This document shows, piece by piece, positions 25,345 to 33,210 of a DNA stretch of 64,000 nucleotides. Source of the DNA: Arcobacteraceae bacterium (GTDB taxonomy: Bacteria > Campylobacterota > Campylobacteria > Campylobacterales > Arcobacteraceae); the NCBI GenBank assembly GCA_021107755.1, contig JAIOSF010000004.1:1-64000 (forward strand). The letters run 5' to 3'. Numbering within the stretch: the first letter of the stretch is position 1; the number at the start of each line of letters is the position of its first letter. The notes beneath the pieces were generated by a model that saw only the letters and a program-made list of their open reading frames with translations, was not told where the DNA came from and did not search any database. A program made the position numbers and the translations under genes.

Positions 25345-25977
25345 TTATTTCTTTAGTTGATTTTCCATCATTTTTGAACTAATAAGATTTTTTGCATCCT
25401 CTAGCTCTAATTTTTCCACATCAAATGGCTCACTTACATAAAAATCAATTTTTCCAAAAGGTTTTGGGACTATAAATTTATCCCATGATTTCATTTGCCA
25501 ATAAGATGTTGGGATAGAACTTAACACTACTATTGGAGTTTTTGTTTTTTGTGCTAAGAGTACAATACCATCTGCAACACTATAGATAGGACCTCTTGGA
25601 CCATCTGGTGTGATAGCTACATCAATTCCACTTTTTAGAGCTTTAATTGCTCCAATAAGTGCTTTTGCTCCACCTTTTGAAGAGGAACCACTTAACCCCC
25701 CAACACCAAGATAGTCACAAACTTTTCTTATAATCTCACCATCTTTATGCTGACTTACAATCACTTTTATCTCTCCATTTTTTTTAAAATGTCGATAGTT
25801 TAAAGGTTGCATCAATAAATCTCCATGCCACATAGCAACAATTAGGTTTTCATTTTCAAGATTTTTGGTAGGGTAGTGGTAAGTTTTTTTATTTGTAAGA
25901 TGGATTAATCTTACAATTATTTGAAGAATAAATGGAAGAACTGTAAAATATAAATAGTGTTTAATTTTTTTTTTCAT
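25345..25977 (-). CDS. lysophospholipid acyltransferase-like protein (DUF374)
   Basis: A 210-residue member of DUF374, related to lipid A and phospholipid acyltransferases. It shows the family's NLIVAMWHGDLLMQPL, VSQHKDGEIIRKVCDYLG, GSSSKGGAKAL and DVAITPDGPRGPIY blocks, which stand in for the HX4D and glycerolipid-binding motifs. An N-terminal hydrophobic segment suggests membrane attachment. I chose the ATG at 25977, just after the miaB stop. An in-frame GTG at 26028 would add 17 residues and overlap miaB. Together with miaB upstream and the recombinase gene downstream it forms a tight operon. Confidence 0.85.
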   Translation of the reverse strand: MKKKIKHYLYFTVLPFILQIIVRLIHLTNKKTYHYPTKNLENENLIVAMWHGDLLMQPLNYRHFKKNGEIKVIVSQHKDGEIIRKVCDYLGVGGLSGSSSKGGAKALIGAIKALKSGIDVAITPDGPRGPIYSVADGIVLLAQKTKTPIVVLSSIPTSYWQMKSWDKFIVPKPFGKIDFYVSEPFDVEKLELEDAKNLISSKMMENQLKK

Positions 25978-25990
25978 CAGTTTGAAGTCT

Positions 25991-27289
25991 TTAGACAACT
26001 TCCCCTTTAAGTGAAGTTCTACTTGCACTCGTAACTTTTACTTTGACTATCTTTCCAAGTAACTCTTCACTTCCATTGACAAATACTTGTATATAGTTAT
26101 CACTAAAACCAAAAACTTCCCCATTTGGTTTTAACTCTTCAAATAACACTTCTAAAGTTTGCCCAACAAGTTTTGCCATATGCTCATCTTGATGCTCTTT
26201 GTGCAGTTCAATAACTCTTTGAAGTCTTTTTGTTGCAGTTGCATCATCTATTTGATTTGGCATATTTTGTGCTGGGGTTAATGGTCTTGGGGAATATTTG
26301 AAGTTAAACACTGCATCAAATTTTACTTTTTCCATCACATCAAGAGTATCTAAAAACTCCTCATCACTTTCCCCTGGAAATGCGACAATAATATCGGTAG
26401 AGATTCTCACATCTGGTACAAGTGTTCGTATTTTTTCACAACGATTTAAGAACCACTCTTTTGTGTATCCTCTTTTCATATCTTTTAAAACTCTTGTATT
26501 ACCTGCTTGAAGTGGAACATGAATTTGCTTTGATATTTTAGGATTTGATGCAAACTCTTCTATAAACTCATCATCCATATGTAAAGGATGAGGAGAGGTA
26601 AATCGAATTCTTTTCACCCCTTCAATTTTACTAATCAGTTGTAATAGTTGTGTAAAATTGGTAGTTTCAGTTTTATCACTAAAGTGTTTCCCGTAGTTGT
26701 TGACATTTTGCCCTAAAAGAAATACTTCAACAGCTCCTGAATCAACAGCTTTTTGTATCTCATTGAGTATCATTTGACTTGGGATACTTATCTCATCACC
26801 TCTTGTTGCTGGAACGATACAAAAAGTACAGCTTTTATCACAACCTAAAGAGATATTAATACTTGAACGATACAAAGAGTTTCTATAATCTGCAAAATCA
26901 TAGTTTGTCTCATCATTGTTTATATCAATCTCTACAGTCCCTTTTTTTAGAACCGCATCAGTTATTTTAGAAACATTTCTAGCCCCAACAACAAAATCCA
27001 CATAAGGTGCCTTTTTGATAATCTCATCACCTAAATGACTAGCTGTACAGCCACAAACACCAATTTTAGCGCCTATCTTTTTCTTTTTGTTAAAAACACC
27101 AAGTTCTGAAAATAGTTTTGCAACAGGTTTTTCTCTTACTGAACAAGTATTGATAATAATTAAATCAGCGTCTTCTAAAGTTTGTGTTTGTGAGTATGAT
27201 TGATGTTTGTTGAGCTCTGCTATGATATGTTCTGTATCTCGAACATTCATAGCACACCCTAAAGTTTCTATAAATAGTTTTTTCGACAA
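25991..27289 (-). CDS. miaB: tRNA-2-methylthio-N6-dimethylallyladenosine synthase MiaB
   Basis: Radical SAM methylthiotransferase acting on A37 of tRNAs reading UNN codons. The 432 residues include the UPF0004 domain with three cluster cysteines ([26 protein letters not shown]), the radical SAM CxxxCxxC in [17 protein letters not shown], and a C-terminal TRAM domain. The start codon is TTG at 27289, with AAAGAGAATAGC before it; no better ATG exists. It is distinguished from rimO at 27.7 kb by the VPATRG and CAMNVRDTE sequences. Only a short gap separates it from the HP0268-like gene upstream, as in Helicobacter. Confidence 0.95.
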   Translation of the reverse strand: MSKKLFIETLGCAMNVRDTEHIIAELNKHQSYSQTQTLEDADLIIINTCSVREKPVAKLFSELGVFNKKKKIGAKIGVCGCTASHLGDEIIKKAPYVDFVVGARNVSKITDAVLKKGTVEIDINNDETNYDFADYRNSLYRSSINISLGCDKSCTFCIVPATRGDEISIPSQMILNEIQKAVDSGAVEVFLLGQNVNNYGKHFSDKTETTNFTQLLQLISKIEGVKRIRFTSPHPLHMDDEFIEEFASNPKISKQIHVPLQAGNTRVLKDMKRGYTKEWFLNRCEKIRTLVPDVRISTDIIVAFPGESDEEFLDTLDVMEKVKFDAVFNFKYSPRPLTPAQNMPNQIDDATATKRLQRVIELHKEHQDEHMAKLVGQTLEVLFEELKPNGEVFGFSDNYIQVFVNGSEELLGKIVKVKVTSASRTSLKGEVV

Positions 27290-27317
27290 GCTATTCTCTT
27301 TTTAAAATTATAAAATT

Positions 27318-27560
27318 TTATAATGAGTGAATTTCGTAAATATACTCATCATCAGCTAACCCATATTTCACTTCTCTAAAGTGTACTGTATATCCAGCTG
27401 CTTCAAATTTATCTACGATAGCCATCATATCTTTGTGAGAATTTTCTCTATCAAAATAGAAAATTTCCTCTTCATTTTTTGCTAAACTTTCTAATAGTTT
27501 CTCAAATTTTACTTTTTTTGGTTTTGCTGTAAGCTCTTCTCTTGCTAATAAAATATCCAT
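27318..27560 (-). CDS. HP0268-like small protein (putative nuclease)
   Basis: An 80-residue protein matching the Helicobacter pylori HP0268 family in length and in the core EEIFYFDRENSHKDMMAIVDKFEAAG (shown here in parts: EEIFYFDRENSHKDM, IVDKFEAAGYTVH). HP0268 has been described as a nicking endonuclease and ribonuclease with a Smr-like fold. Position next to miaB is conserved with H. pylori (HP0268/HP0269). The start is ATG with AAGGAAAG upstream and TATAAT 33 bases upstream. Confidence 0.8.
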   Translation of the reverse strand: MDILLAREELTAKPKKVKFEKLLESLAKNEEEIFYFDRENSHKDMMAIVDKFEAAGYTVHFREVKYGLADDEYIYEIHSL

Positions 27561-27593
27561 TTTATAACTTTCCTTAATTTGTAATAGTTGTGG

Positions 27594-27599
27594 ATTATA
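27594..27599 (-). promoter_or_regulatory. -10 box of the HP0268-like/miaB operon
   Basis: TATAAT on the minus strand, 33 bases before the HP0268-like ATG, with an AAGGAAAG ribosome site between. Confidence 0.6.
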
Positions 27600-27638
27600 C
27601 CTTTTTTGCTATAAATATTTGTTGAAGCCATTTTTTTA

Positions 27639-27644
27639 TATAAT
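27639..27644 (+). promoter_or_regulatory. -10 box of rimO
   Basis: TATAAT on the plus strand, 32 bases before the rimO ATG. It forms a divergent promoter pair with the HP0268-like gene across about 115 bases. Confidence 0.55.
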
Positions 27645-27676
27645 ATATTCTTATTTAATACAAAGGTTTATGATAT

Positions 27677-28996
27677 ATGTCTACAAAAAAACTCCATCTT
27701 GTTAGTCTAGGGTGTACAAAAAATTTAATTGATAGTGAAGTGATGTTAGGAAAGCTCAAAGAGTATGAGATAACTGACGATAGTACCCAGGCTGATTTAA
27801 TTATAGTGAACACTTGTGGATTTATAGAAAGTGCAAAACAAGAGAGTTTAAATACAATTTTTGAACTTGATGGTACAAGAAAAGAAGAGTCAGTGTTAGT
27901 TATGGCTGGGTGTTTAAGTGAGAGATACCAAGATGAGCTAAAAGAGGGACTCCAAAACGAAGTTGATATTTTTACAGGTGTTGGAGATTATGATGTTATT
28001 GATAAACTAGTTGAACAGAAGCGAAATCAATTCTCTCAAAAAGTATTTTTAGCAGATGAGAGTAACGATAGAGTTGTAACTGGTTCCTCTTATCATGCCT
28101 ATATCAAATTAAGTGAAGGGTGTAATCAAAAATGTTCATTTTGTGCAATTCCTGCATTTAAAGGAAAACTTAACAGCCGACCATTGGGTTCAATAGAAGC
28201 AGAAGTGAAAAATCTTGTATCTCAAGGGTATTATGACTTTTCCTTTGTTTCACAAGATAGTAGCTCTTATTTAAGAGATTTTAATATTAACGATGGACTA
28301 GAACAACTTATCTCAAAAGTAGAGCAAATAGATGGGGTAAAGAGTGCTAGAATTTTGTATCTTTATCCATCAACAACAACAAACGCTTTGATAGAAAAGA
28401 TTGCTAATTCAAAAATTTTCCATACATATTATGATATTCCACTACAACATATCTCTTCAAGTGTTTTAAAAATCATGAAAAGAGGGAAAGGTGCTGAACA
28501 ACTAAAAGAGCTAATGCAACATATGAAAGATATGCCAAATAATTTTGTACGAAGTACTTTTATCGTTGGACATCCAGGGGAGACGCAAGAAGATTTTGAA
28601 GAGCTTTGTGAATATCTCAAAGAGTATAAGTTTGATAGGGTAAATGTATTTTCTTATAGTGATGAAGATGGCACAGGTGCCTATGACTTAAAAGATAAAG
28701 TATCTCAAGAAACAATTGATCAAAGAGCAGAAATCTTAGGTGATATTATCACTCAAACTACATTAGAAACATTAGAGTCTCAAATTGGAGAAGAGTTTGA
28801 AGTAGTTGTAGATGGAGAGAGTGATGAACATGAATATCTTTTAAGTGCTAGAAAACTCTCTTGGGCACCAGATGTTGATGGTGAAATCTATATCAATGAT
28901 AAAGAGATAGTTGAGGAGATAGAATTTGGAAAGATATATACAGCTCGTATGACAGAACTTAGTGGAGATAAACTAATAGCAACTATTATAAAGTAG
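27677..28996 (+). CDS. rimO: ribosomal protein S12 methylthiotransferase RimO
   Basis: Radical SAM enzyme that methylthiolates an aspartate of ribosomal protein S12. The 439 residues hold the UPF0004 cysteines (SLGCTKNLIDSE, VNTCGFIESAKQES, MAGCLSERY), the CxxxCxxC in SEGCNQKCSFCAIPAFKG, and a C-terminal TRAM domain. The opening LVSLGCTKNLIDSEVMLG and IPAFKGKLNSRPL are RimO-specific. Monocistronic; the accessory stretch with transposase debris begins just downstream. Confidence 0.95.
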   Translation: MSTKKLHLVSLGCTKNLIDSEVMLGKLKEYEITDDSTQADLIIVNTCGFIESAKQESLNTIFELDGTRKEESVLVMAGCLSERYQDELKEGLQNEVDIFTGVGDYDVIDKLVEQKRNQFSQKVFLADESNDRVVTGSSYHAYIKLSEGCNQKCSFCAIPAFKGKLNSRPLGSIEAEVKNLVSQGYYDFSFVSQDSSSYLRDFNINDGLEQLISKVEQIDGVKSARILYLYPSTTTNALIEKIANSKIFHTYYDIPLQHISSSVLKIMKRGKGAEQLKELMQHMKDMPNNFVRSTFIVGHPGETQEDFEELCEYLKEYKFDRVNVFSYSDEDGTGAYDLKDKVSQETIDQRAEILGDIITQTTLETLESQIGEEFEVVVDGESDEHEYLLSARKLSWAPDVDGEIYINDKEIVEEIEFGKIYTARMTELSGDKLIATIIK

Positions 28997-29040
28997 TTGC
29001 TAATTTTCCACTACTATATCTCTTGTTCTACCTTTCTCGA

Positions 29041-29053
29041 GACTGTGAAATAA
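29041..29053 (+). repeat. 13-base direct repeat, left copy
   Basis: GACTGTGAAATAA, identical to 30693-30705 and in the same orientation. The two copies bracket the transposase remnant and two orphan exported proteins. CACAGTC-type ends are common in insertion sequences, so this may be an element end. The assignment is inference. Confidence 0.45.
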
Positions 29054-29195
29054 CTACATTTTAGTAGTCTTTTCAAGTCTCTTAAAATTCAAGTTAATTC
29101 TATATTTTTTACTACAATTTCACCAAATTAAAACCAAAATTTTAGTACAATATTATCTTGTAAGACTAGATATAATCAGCTTTAAAAGGTATTTA

Positions 29196-29276
29196 ATGAG
29201 TGAATTATACAAACAAGGTTTAAACAGAAATCAACAACTTTTATTTCCTCCTAGTATTGATGACTATCTAGATTAA
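29196..29276 (+). pseudogene. N-terminal remnant of a transposase (IS1182-like)
   Basis: ATG with AAAGGTATTTA upstream opens a 26-codon reading frame, MSELYKQGLNRNQQLLFP and then PSIDDYLD, stopped by TAA. This matches by eye the opening of IS1182-type transposases, which begin with a short lead, then ...QLLFPPSLDDYVxENNPVR. The rest of the transposase (about 450 residues) is missing, so this is a truncated remnant. Confidence 0.6.
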
Positions 29277-29483
29277 GATAACGGTGTATGGAATGACCCC
29301 TATTAACTCCTATTACTTGTATGAAACTCAAAATAGTATAAATTTTCTTCTTGACTTTTTTATATACAATAGACACAAATTTATTGATACCACCTGAGCC
29401 TTATTTTTTAATAAGTATTTTAGTACATCATTATATGTTTTTTGTTACAATAGTTATAAATTTATTATTATAGGAAGAAAAGA

Positions 29484-29852
29484 ATGAACAAAATAATTAC
29501 TATTATGATATTAATTATATCACTATTAGTATTTACAGGATGTATATCAAGTCATTATCTTCAAGTAACTACAAAAAATAATCCTTTAAAAACAACATAT
29601 AATGCTCAAGATATATTTGATAAAGTACAAAAATGTTATTACGAAGAAAATAGAGAGATTCTTTTTGAAAAACCTAAAAATAGCAACTATAAAAAAATAC
29701 GAATTTATGAAGAATCTAATAACTTTTATCGATTAATTGCAGTAATTACAATTTTTTCGGATAAAGAAAAAACAATTCATATCAGTGAAAATTTATCTAA
29801 AAATCTAAAAATTTCAGAATGGATAGAAAATAATATGGAGTGTAAACTATGA
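29484..29852 (+). CDS. small putative lipoprotein
   Basis: A 122-residue protein with a lipoprotein signal: hydrophobic MILIISLLVFTGC with the lipobox cysteine at about 20. The mature part (SSHYLQVTTKNNPLKT and onward) has no family signature I know. Composition is more AT-rich and lysine/asparagine-heavy than the flanking housekeeping genes. The start is ATG with AGGAAGAAAAG upstream. Its stop overlaps the next ATG by four bases, so the two are translated together. Confidence 0.7.
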   Translation: MNKIITIMILIISLLVFTGCISSHYLQVTTKNNPLKTTYNAQDIFDKVQKCYYEENREILFEKPKNSNYKKIRIYEESNNFYRLIAVITIFSDKEKTIHISENLSKNLKISEWIENNMECKL

Positions 29853-30619
29853 TAAGAAAAGTTTGTTTAATATTAATAATTCCATTATATGTATGGTCTT
29901 CTAGCTATGATTTAGTATTAGATAAAAACTACTCACTAAAGAATATTCAAAATAAAAAAATCGCTATTATTTCAAATATTGGAAATGTATTTACATCATA
30001 TGATGATAACCCATATTTTCATAAACGTTATTATTCTTTAGTAGAAAATTGGGGAAATGATAAATTTATACAAAATAAAATAAAAGATATATTAGAATCA
30101 AAAGGATTTACTAATGTTTCTATACTTGATCCAATTAAAGAAATCACTTTAATTGATAAAGTAAGATATGTAAAAATACTTCATAAAGAAGCTGCTTTTG
30201 CCTTAGGACCATTAATTATAGATGATAAATTTGATTTAATAATATACATTGAGAAAGTTTTAGAAAGAGATGGAACAAGACCAATATCAATAAATAAAGT
30301 ACATGTAAATAATACTAACTTTGGTTTAGAAAAGTATTCTTATGTTTCTTCAAATACACAAGAACTTTTAATATCAACATTAAGTTTTATTTGTATCTTT
30401 TCAAAAAAAGATATTATAAAGGACATGGAGGATTTAAGTTATTATCGTACTTATCTAAACCATACAGACTTTATAAGTAATCCTAATAATATATATTGGA
30501 TGGATACTTCTTTTAAGCCTAATATTAAAACTATTAATAGTTTTGAAAAAAAGATAAAAAAACTTTTTTCATTAAATATTGAAAAATTTGTACAAGACTA
30601 TATAAAGTTTAATGAATAA
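29849..30619 (+). CDS. exported hypothetical protein
   Basis: A 256-residue protein with a signal sequence (VCLILIIPLYVWSSS) and no lipobox. The fold is unrecognised. KKIAIISNIGNVFTSYDD and FDLIIYIEKVLERDG suggest an alpha/beta core. It is coupled to the upstream lipoprotein by an ATGA overlap. The pair has no obvious link to rimO or murG on either side and lies between the two 13-base repeats, so it looks acquired. A 32-base repeat begins 25 bases after its stop. Confidence 0.65.
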   Translation: MIRKVCLILIIPLYVWSSSYDLVLDKNYSLKNIQNKKIAIISNIGNVFTSYDDNPYFHKRYYSLVENWGNDKFIQNKIKDILESKGFTNVSILDPIKEITLIDKVRYVKILHKEAAFALGPLIIDDKFDLIIYIEKVLERDGTRPISINKVHVNNTNFGLEKYSYVSSNTQELLISTLSFICIFSKKDIIKDMEDLSYYRTYLNHTDFISNPNNIYWMDTSFKPNIKTINSFEKKIKKLFSLNIEKFVQDYIKFNE

Positions 30620-30644
30620 ATATAATAATTTAAAATAAATCTAT

Positions 30645-30676
30645 AAATTACACCCCAGAGGTTGAATCTCCACTTT
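30645..30676 (+). repeat. 32-base dispersed repeat, copy A
   Basis: This sequence begins AAATTACACCCCAGAG and matches 29 of 32 bases of the reverse complement of 53402-53433. Both copies lie just downstream of a gene's stop codon in non-coding DNA. The three differences are transitions. See the separate finding. Confidence 0.7.
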
Positions 30677-30692
30677 CCCAAGGAGGAATAAA

Positions 30693-30705
30693 GACTGTGA
30701 AATAA
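30693..30705 (+). repeat. 13-base direct repeat, right copy
   Basis: GACTGTGAAATAA, same orientation as 29041-29053, next to the 32-base repeat and 15 bases from the end of murG. Confidence 0.45.
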
Positions 30706-30719
30706 TTAAAAATAGTTTG

Positions 30720-31739
30720 CTACTTTTCTACAATAATATCAACAATATTTTTAACTGCATCTTTATGAATTGTATTAAGAAGTCGTTCACTTTTTAATGC
30801 AATATTATCGTTTAAACATTGGAAAAAATAGTTTTCATCAAGTTCATTTTGATTTTGTAAAAAACACAAATTATTATCTAATAGATATTTAGCATTATAG
30901 TATTGATGATTTGCTGCTGCGTATGGAAATGGGATAAATAATGTTGGAATTCCTAAGGCTACAAGCTCCCAAAGGGTACTAGCCCCTGCTCGACTTACTG
31001 CAAAGTCTGCTTTATCCATCTTTTCTAGAAGTTGTTTTGAAAAGTCAAAAACATCAACATCTATCTCTAACTCTTCATATTTTTTCTTTATTTTTTCAAA
31101 ATCATTTTTTCCTGTTTGGTGGATGATAGATATCCCCATTTGTGTTAGTTTTGGTGCAACTTTGAGTGCAAAGTCATTTATAGCAGTTGCCCCTTGACTT
31201 CCACCTAAAAATATTATTGTTTTAACTTCACTTCTTACCCTTTGGTGTTCAAAAAAGTTTTGGGCTATTGGATAATCTTTTACTTTAGAACTCTCTAAAT
31301 AAGAGCTAAAAATCTCTTTTGCAAATTTTGATGTGATAGTATTAAGGCGTCCCATTACAGAGTTCTGTTCATGGATATAAAAATCAGTTCTAGTTATAAT
31401 AGCAGCAAAACTAGCAGCTGCTGCACTAAATCCCCCTACACTAATTACTTTTGAAATATTGTGTTTTTTAATAATTTTTGTAGAGCTGATTACCGCTTTT
31501 AGTATCATAAACAATGAGACAATTTTTCCTAAAAAATTTTGATTGACTACACCTTTTGTGTTCATAAAATAGGTATGAGAAAGTAGGGGATAGTTTTCGA
31601 ACCATTTTTTATCTTGTCCTTTTGTAGAACCTATAAAGATAACTTTATAACCTCTTGCGTAAAACTCATCGATAAAAGATTTGGCAACACTTAAGTGTCC
31701 ACCCGTACCACCACCTGTGATAAGAATAGTTTGTGACAT
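30720..31739 (-). CDS. murG: undecaprenyldiphospho-muramoylpentapeptide beta-N-acetylglucosaminyltransferase
   Basis: Adds GlcNAc to lipid I to form lipid II at the cytoplasmic face of the membrane. The 339 residues show the glycine-rich ITGGGTGGHLSVAKSF at the N terminus, ISVGGFSAAAASFAA, IFLGGSQGATAINDF, and the UDP-binding AVSRAGASTLWELVALGIPTLFIPFPYAA region near 250-275 (given in part). The usual HxxP of GGHxxP is HLSV here. It lies alone, away from a division/cell-wall cluster. Confidence 0.95.
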   Translation of the reverse strand: MSQTILITGGGTGGHLSVAKSFIDEFYARGYKVIFIGSTKGQDKKWFENYPLLSHTYFMNTKGVVNQNFLGKIVSLFMILKAVISSTKIIKKHNISKVISVGGFSAAAASFAAIITRTDFYIHEQNSVMGRLNTITSKFAKEIFSSYLESSKVKDYPIAQNFFEHQRVRSEVKTIIFLGGSQGATAINDFALKVAPKLTQMGISIIHQTGKNDFEKIKKKYEELEIDVDVFDFSKQLLEKMDKADFAVSRAGASTLWELVALGIPTLFIPFPYAAANHQYYNAKYLLDNNLCFLQNQNELDENYFFQCLNDNIALKSERLLNTIHKDAVKNIVDIIVEK

Positions 31740-32088
31740 ATTTTTTCCTAATACTTAGTGGGTGAATTTTACTAATATTCCACTTAAGTATTGGTTTTGT
31801 AGTAACCTATAAGCTTTATGTTTATATCCCAAAATTGTAACTGTATATTTTCTATACTACAAATATGTTGTGTAAAATATTAAGATTTGCTAGAATTATA
31901 TTAAGAGTTAAGCAATGTTATTAATCGAAGCTAATTTCAATCATAAATAGTCTCCTAAACTAAACTAAAACACGAAAGAGACATTGTTTTTCTCATTTTA
32001 TTCAAAACTATTCAAACTTATCTCCTTTATTTATTTACACATTAAATGAATGATAGTATACTATAGTATTAAAGTTTGGAGTTATCAA
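31740..32088. other. intergenic region between murG and the 134-residue gene
   Basis: There are no supported genes in about 350 bases. An imperfect 12-base inverted repeat (ATACTTAGTGG / CCACTTAAGTAT, 31753-31795) lies in the murG upstream leader. A TATACTATAGT stretch at 32057-32067 could serve as -10 for the plus-strand gene that starts at 32089. Otherwise only AT-rich sequence is seen. Confidence 0.5.
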
Positions 32089-32493
32089 GTGTTAAAAAAG
32101 TTATTTACTAAAAAAGAGCCTACAGAAGATTATAAAACAATCTCATTTTATAAATTTGCTCAGTCTATTGGTGCCGTTGATTCAAAAAGTATAGAAAATA
32201 TAGATATAGATGAGCTTCTTTTAAAATCATTTTTATTTTTGATAAGAGATACAATAGTAACACATAAACAACAACAAGAATATCTCATCTTTAAAGATAG
32301 ATATAATAGATATTTAGACTATTGTATTGAAAACAAACTAGTCAAAAAAGAGCAATATTTAAAAGTGGAGAAGCTTTTTATATCAACACTCCCTGATATG
32401 TCACATATAGAAGTTCCAGATATAAAAAAAGAGTTAGAAGAGATGGATTTTGACTTAGGTAAGATAACAGAAGTATTCTCAAAACTAAAGTAG
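32089..32493 (+). CDS. conserved hypothetical protein, 134 residues
   Basis: I chose the GTG at 32089, which has TTTGGAG eight bases before it. An in-frame ATG at 32050 would sit on the promoter-like TATACTATAGT and has no ribosome site. The protein begins VLKKLFTKKEPTEDY and is soluble, charged and mostly helical, ending FDLGKITEVFSKLK. No domain is recognised. It is 12 bases upstream of the Aat-like gene, so the two probably work or at least are expressed together. Confidence 0.7.
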   Translation: MLKKLFTKKEPTEDYKTISFYKFAQSIGAVDSKSIENIDIDELLLKSFLFLIRDTIVTHKQQQEYLIFKDRYNRYLDYCIENKLVKKEQYLKVEKLFISTLPDMSHIEVPDIKKELEEMDFDLGKITEVFSKLK

Positions 32494-32505
32494 ACGAGGA
32501 GAGTT

Positions 32506-33210
32506 GTGTCAAATAAAGTATATGGTATCTCTCATGAAAATATTTTAGATAAAAATGTTTTAGAAAATTTTATTTATAGAAACATGGAGTTAAATTACTA
32601 TTACAGTGTTGATTTCTCCCCCATATTTTACATAGATTTAGCACTTGCTGGATTTATCTCTATATGGCATAAAGAAAATGATATTGAATATCTACTCCCT
32701 GAGATGCAATTTGATTATGCTGTTTTGGAGTTTAAAGATCTGCATATCTCTAAAAAGGTGCAAAAATTATTAAAACAATCTTCAAAATACCATTTTTTTA
32801 TAGATGAGTATTTTGAAGAGTTACTAGATATTTTGGGTAACTATCATGAAAACTCTTGGATAAAAGGAAAATACTGCGATCTTCTAAAAAAGCTAAAAAA
32901 CAAAGCATATCAAACAAAAGATTTTCAGCTGATAAGTTTCGGGATACTAGATAGTGAGACTAAGAAAATAGTTGCAGGTGAGATTGGCTACATCACAAAA
33001 GAAAAAATATATACTAGTTTAAGTGGATTTAGCTCAAAAGAGAAAAAGTATAATAACTATGGAAATCTACAGTTAGTACTACTAGCCCAATATCTTGAAA
33101 AACAAAATTTTCTTTTTTGGAATTTAGGACATCCCTATATGGATTATAAACTCAAACTTGGAGCAAAAGTTTTAAGTAGGGTAGAGTTTTTAGACAAGTT
33201 CCTTATCTAA
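32506..33210 (+). CDS. leucyl/phenylalanyl-tRNA-protein transferase-like (Aat/GNAT) protein
   Basis: A 234-residue protein starting at GTG with GAGGAGAG upstream. The C-terminal half, with IVAGEIGYITKEKIYTSLSGF, LVLLAQYLEKQNFLFWNLGHP and MDYKLKLGAKVLSR, follows the acceptor domain of Aat-type transferases. There VxGGxxG, YxSxSGF and a terminal LG motif shape the GNAT fold. It lacks the usual GGVFGGESMFS motif, so it may be a divergent relative with another substrate. N-end rule aminoacylation is possible but not shown. Its end overlaps the sensor kinase gene by 21 bases. Confidence 0.55.
   Translation: MSNKVYGISHENILDKNVLENFIYRNMELNYYYSVDFSPIFYIDLALAGFISIWHKENDIEYLLPEMQFDYAVLEFKDLHISKKVQKLLKQSSKYHFFIDEYFEELLDILGNYHENSWIKGKYCDLLKKLKNKAYQTKDFQLISFGILDSETKKIVAGEIGYITKEKIYTSLSGFSSKEKKYNNYGNLQLVLLAQYLEKQNFLFWNLGHPYMDYKLKLGAKVLSRVEFLDKFLI

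Larger units (their letters stand above)
28997..29483. other. intergenic stretch with mobile-element debris
   Basis: There is no intact gene in 487 bases. It holds a 13-base sequence (GACTGTGAAATAA at 29041-29053) that recurs at 30693-30705 and a decayed transposase start at 29196-29276. The remainder is low-complexity AT-rich DNA in which I see no terminator strong enough to annotate. It looks like the scar of an insertion sequence between rimO and the two orphan genes. Confidence 0.55.
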
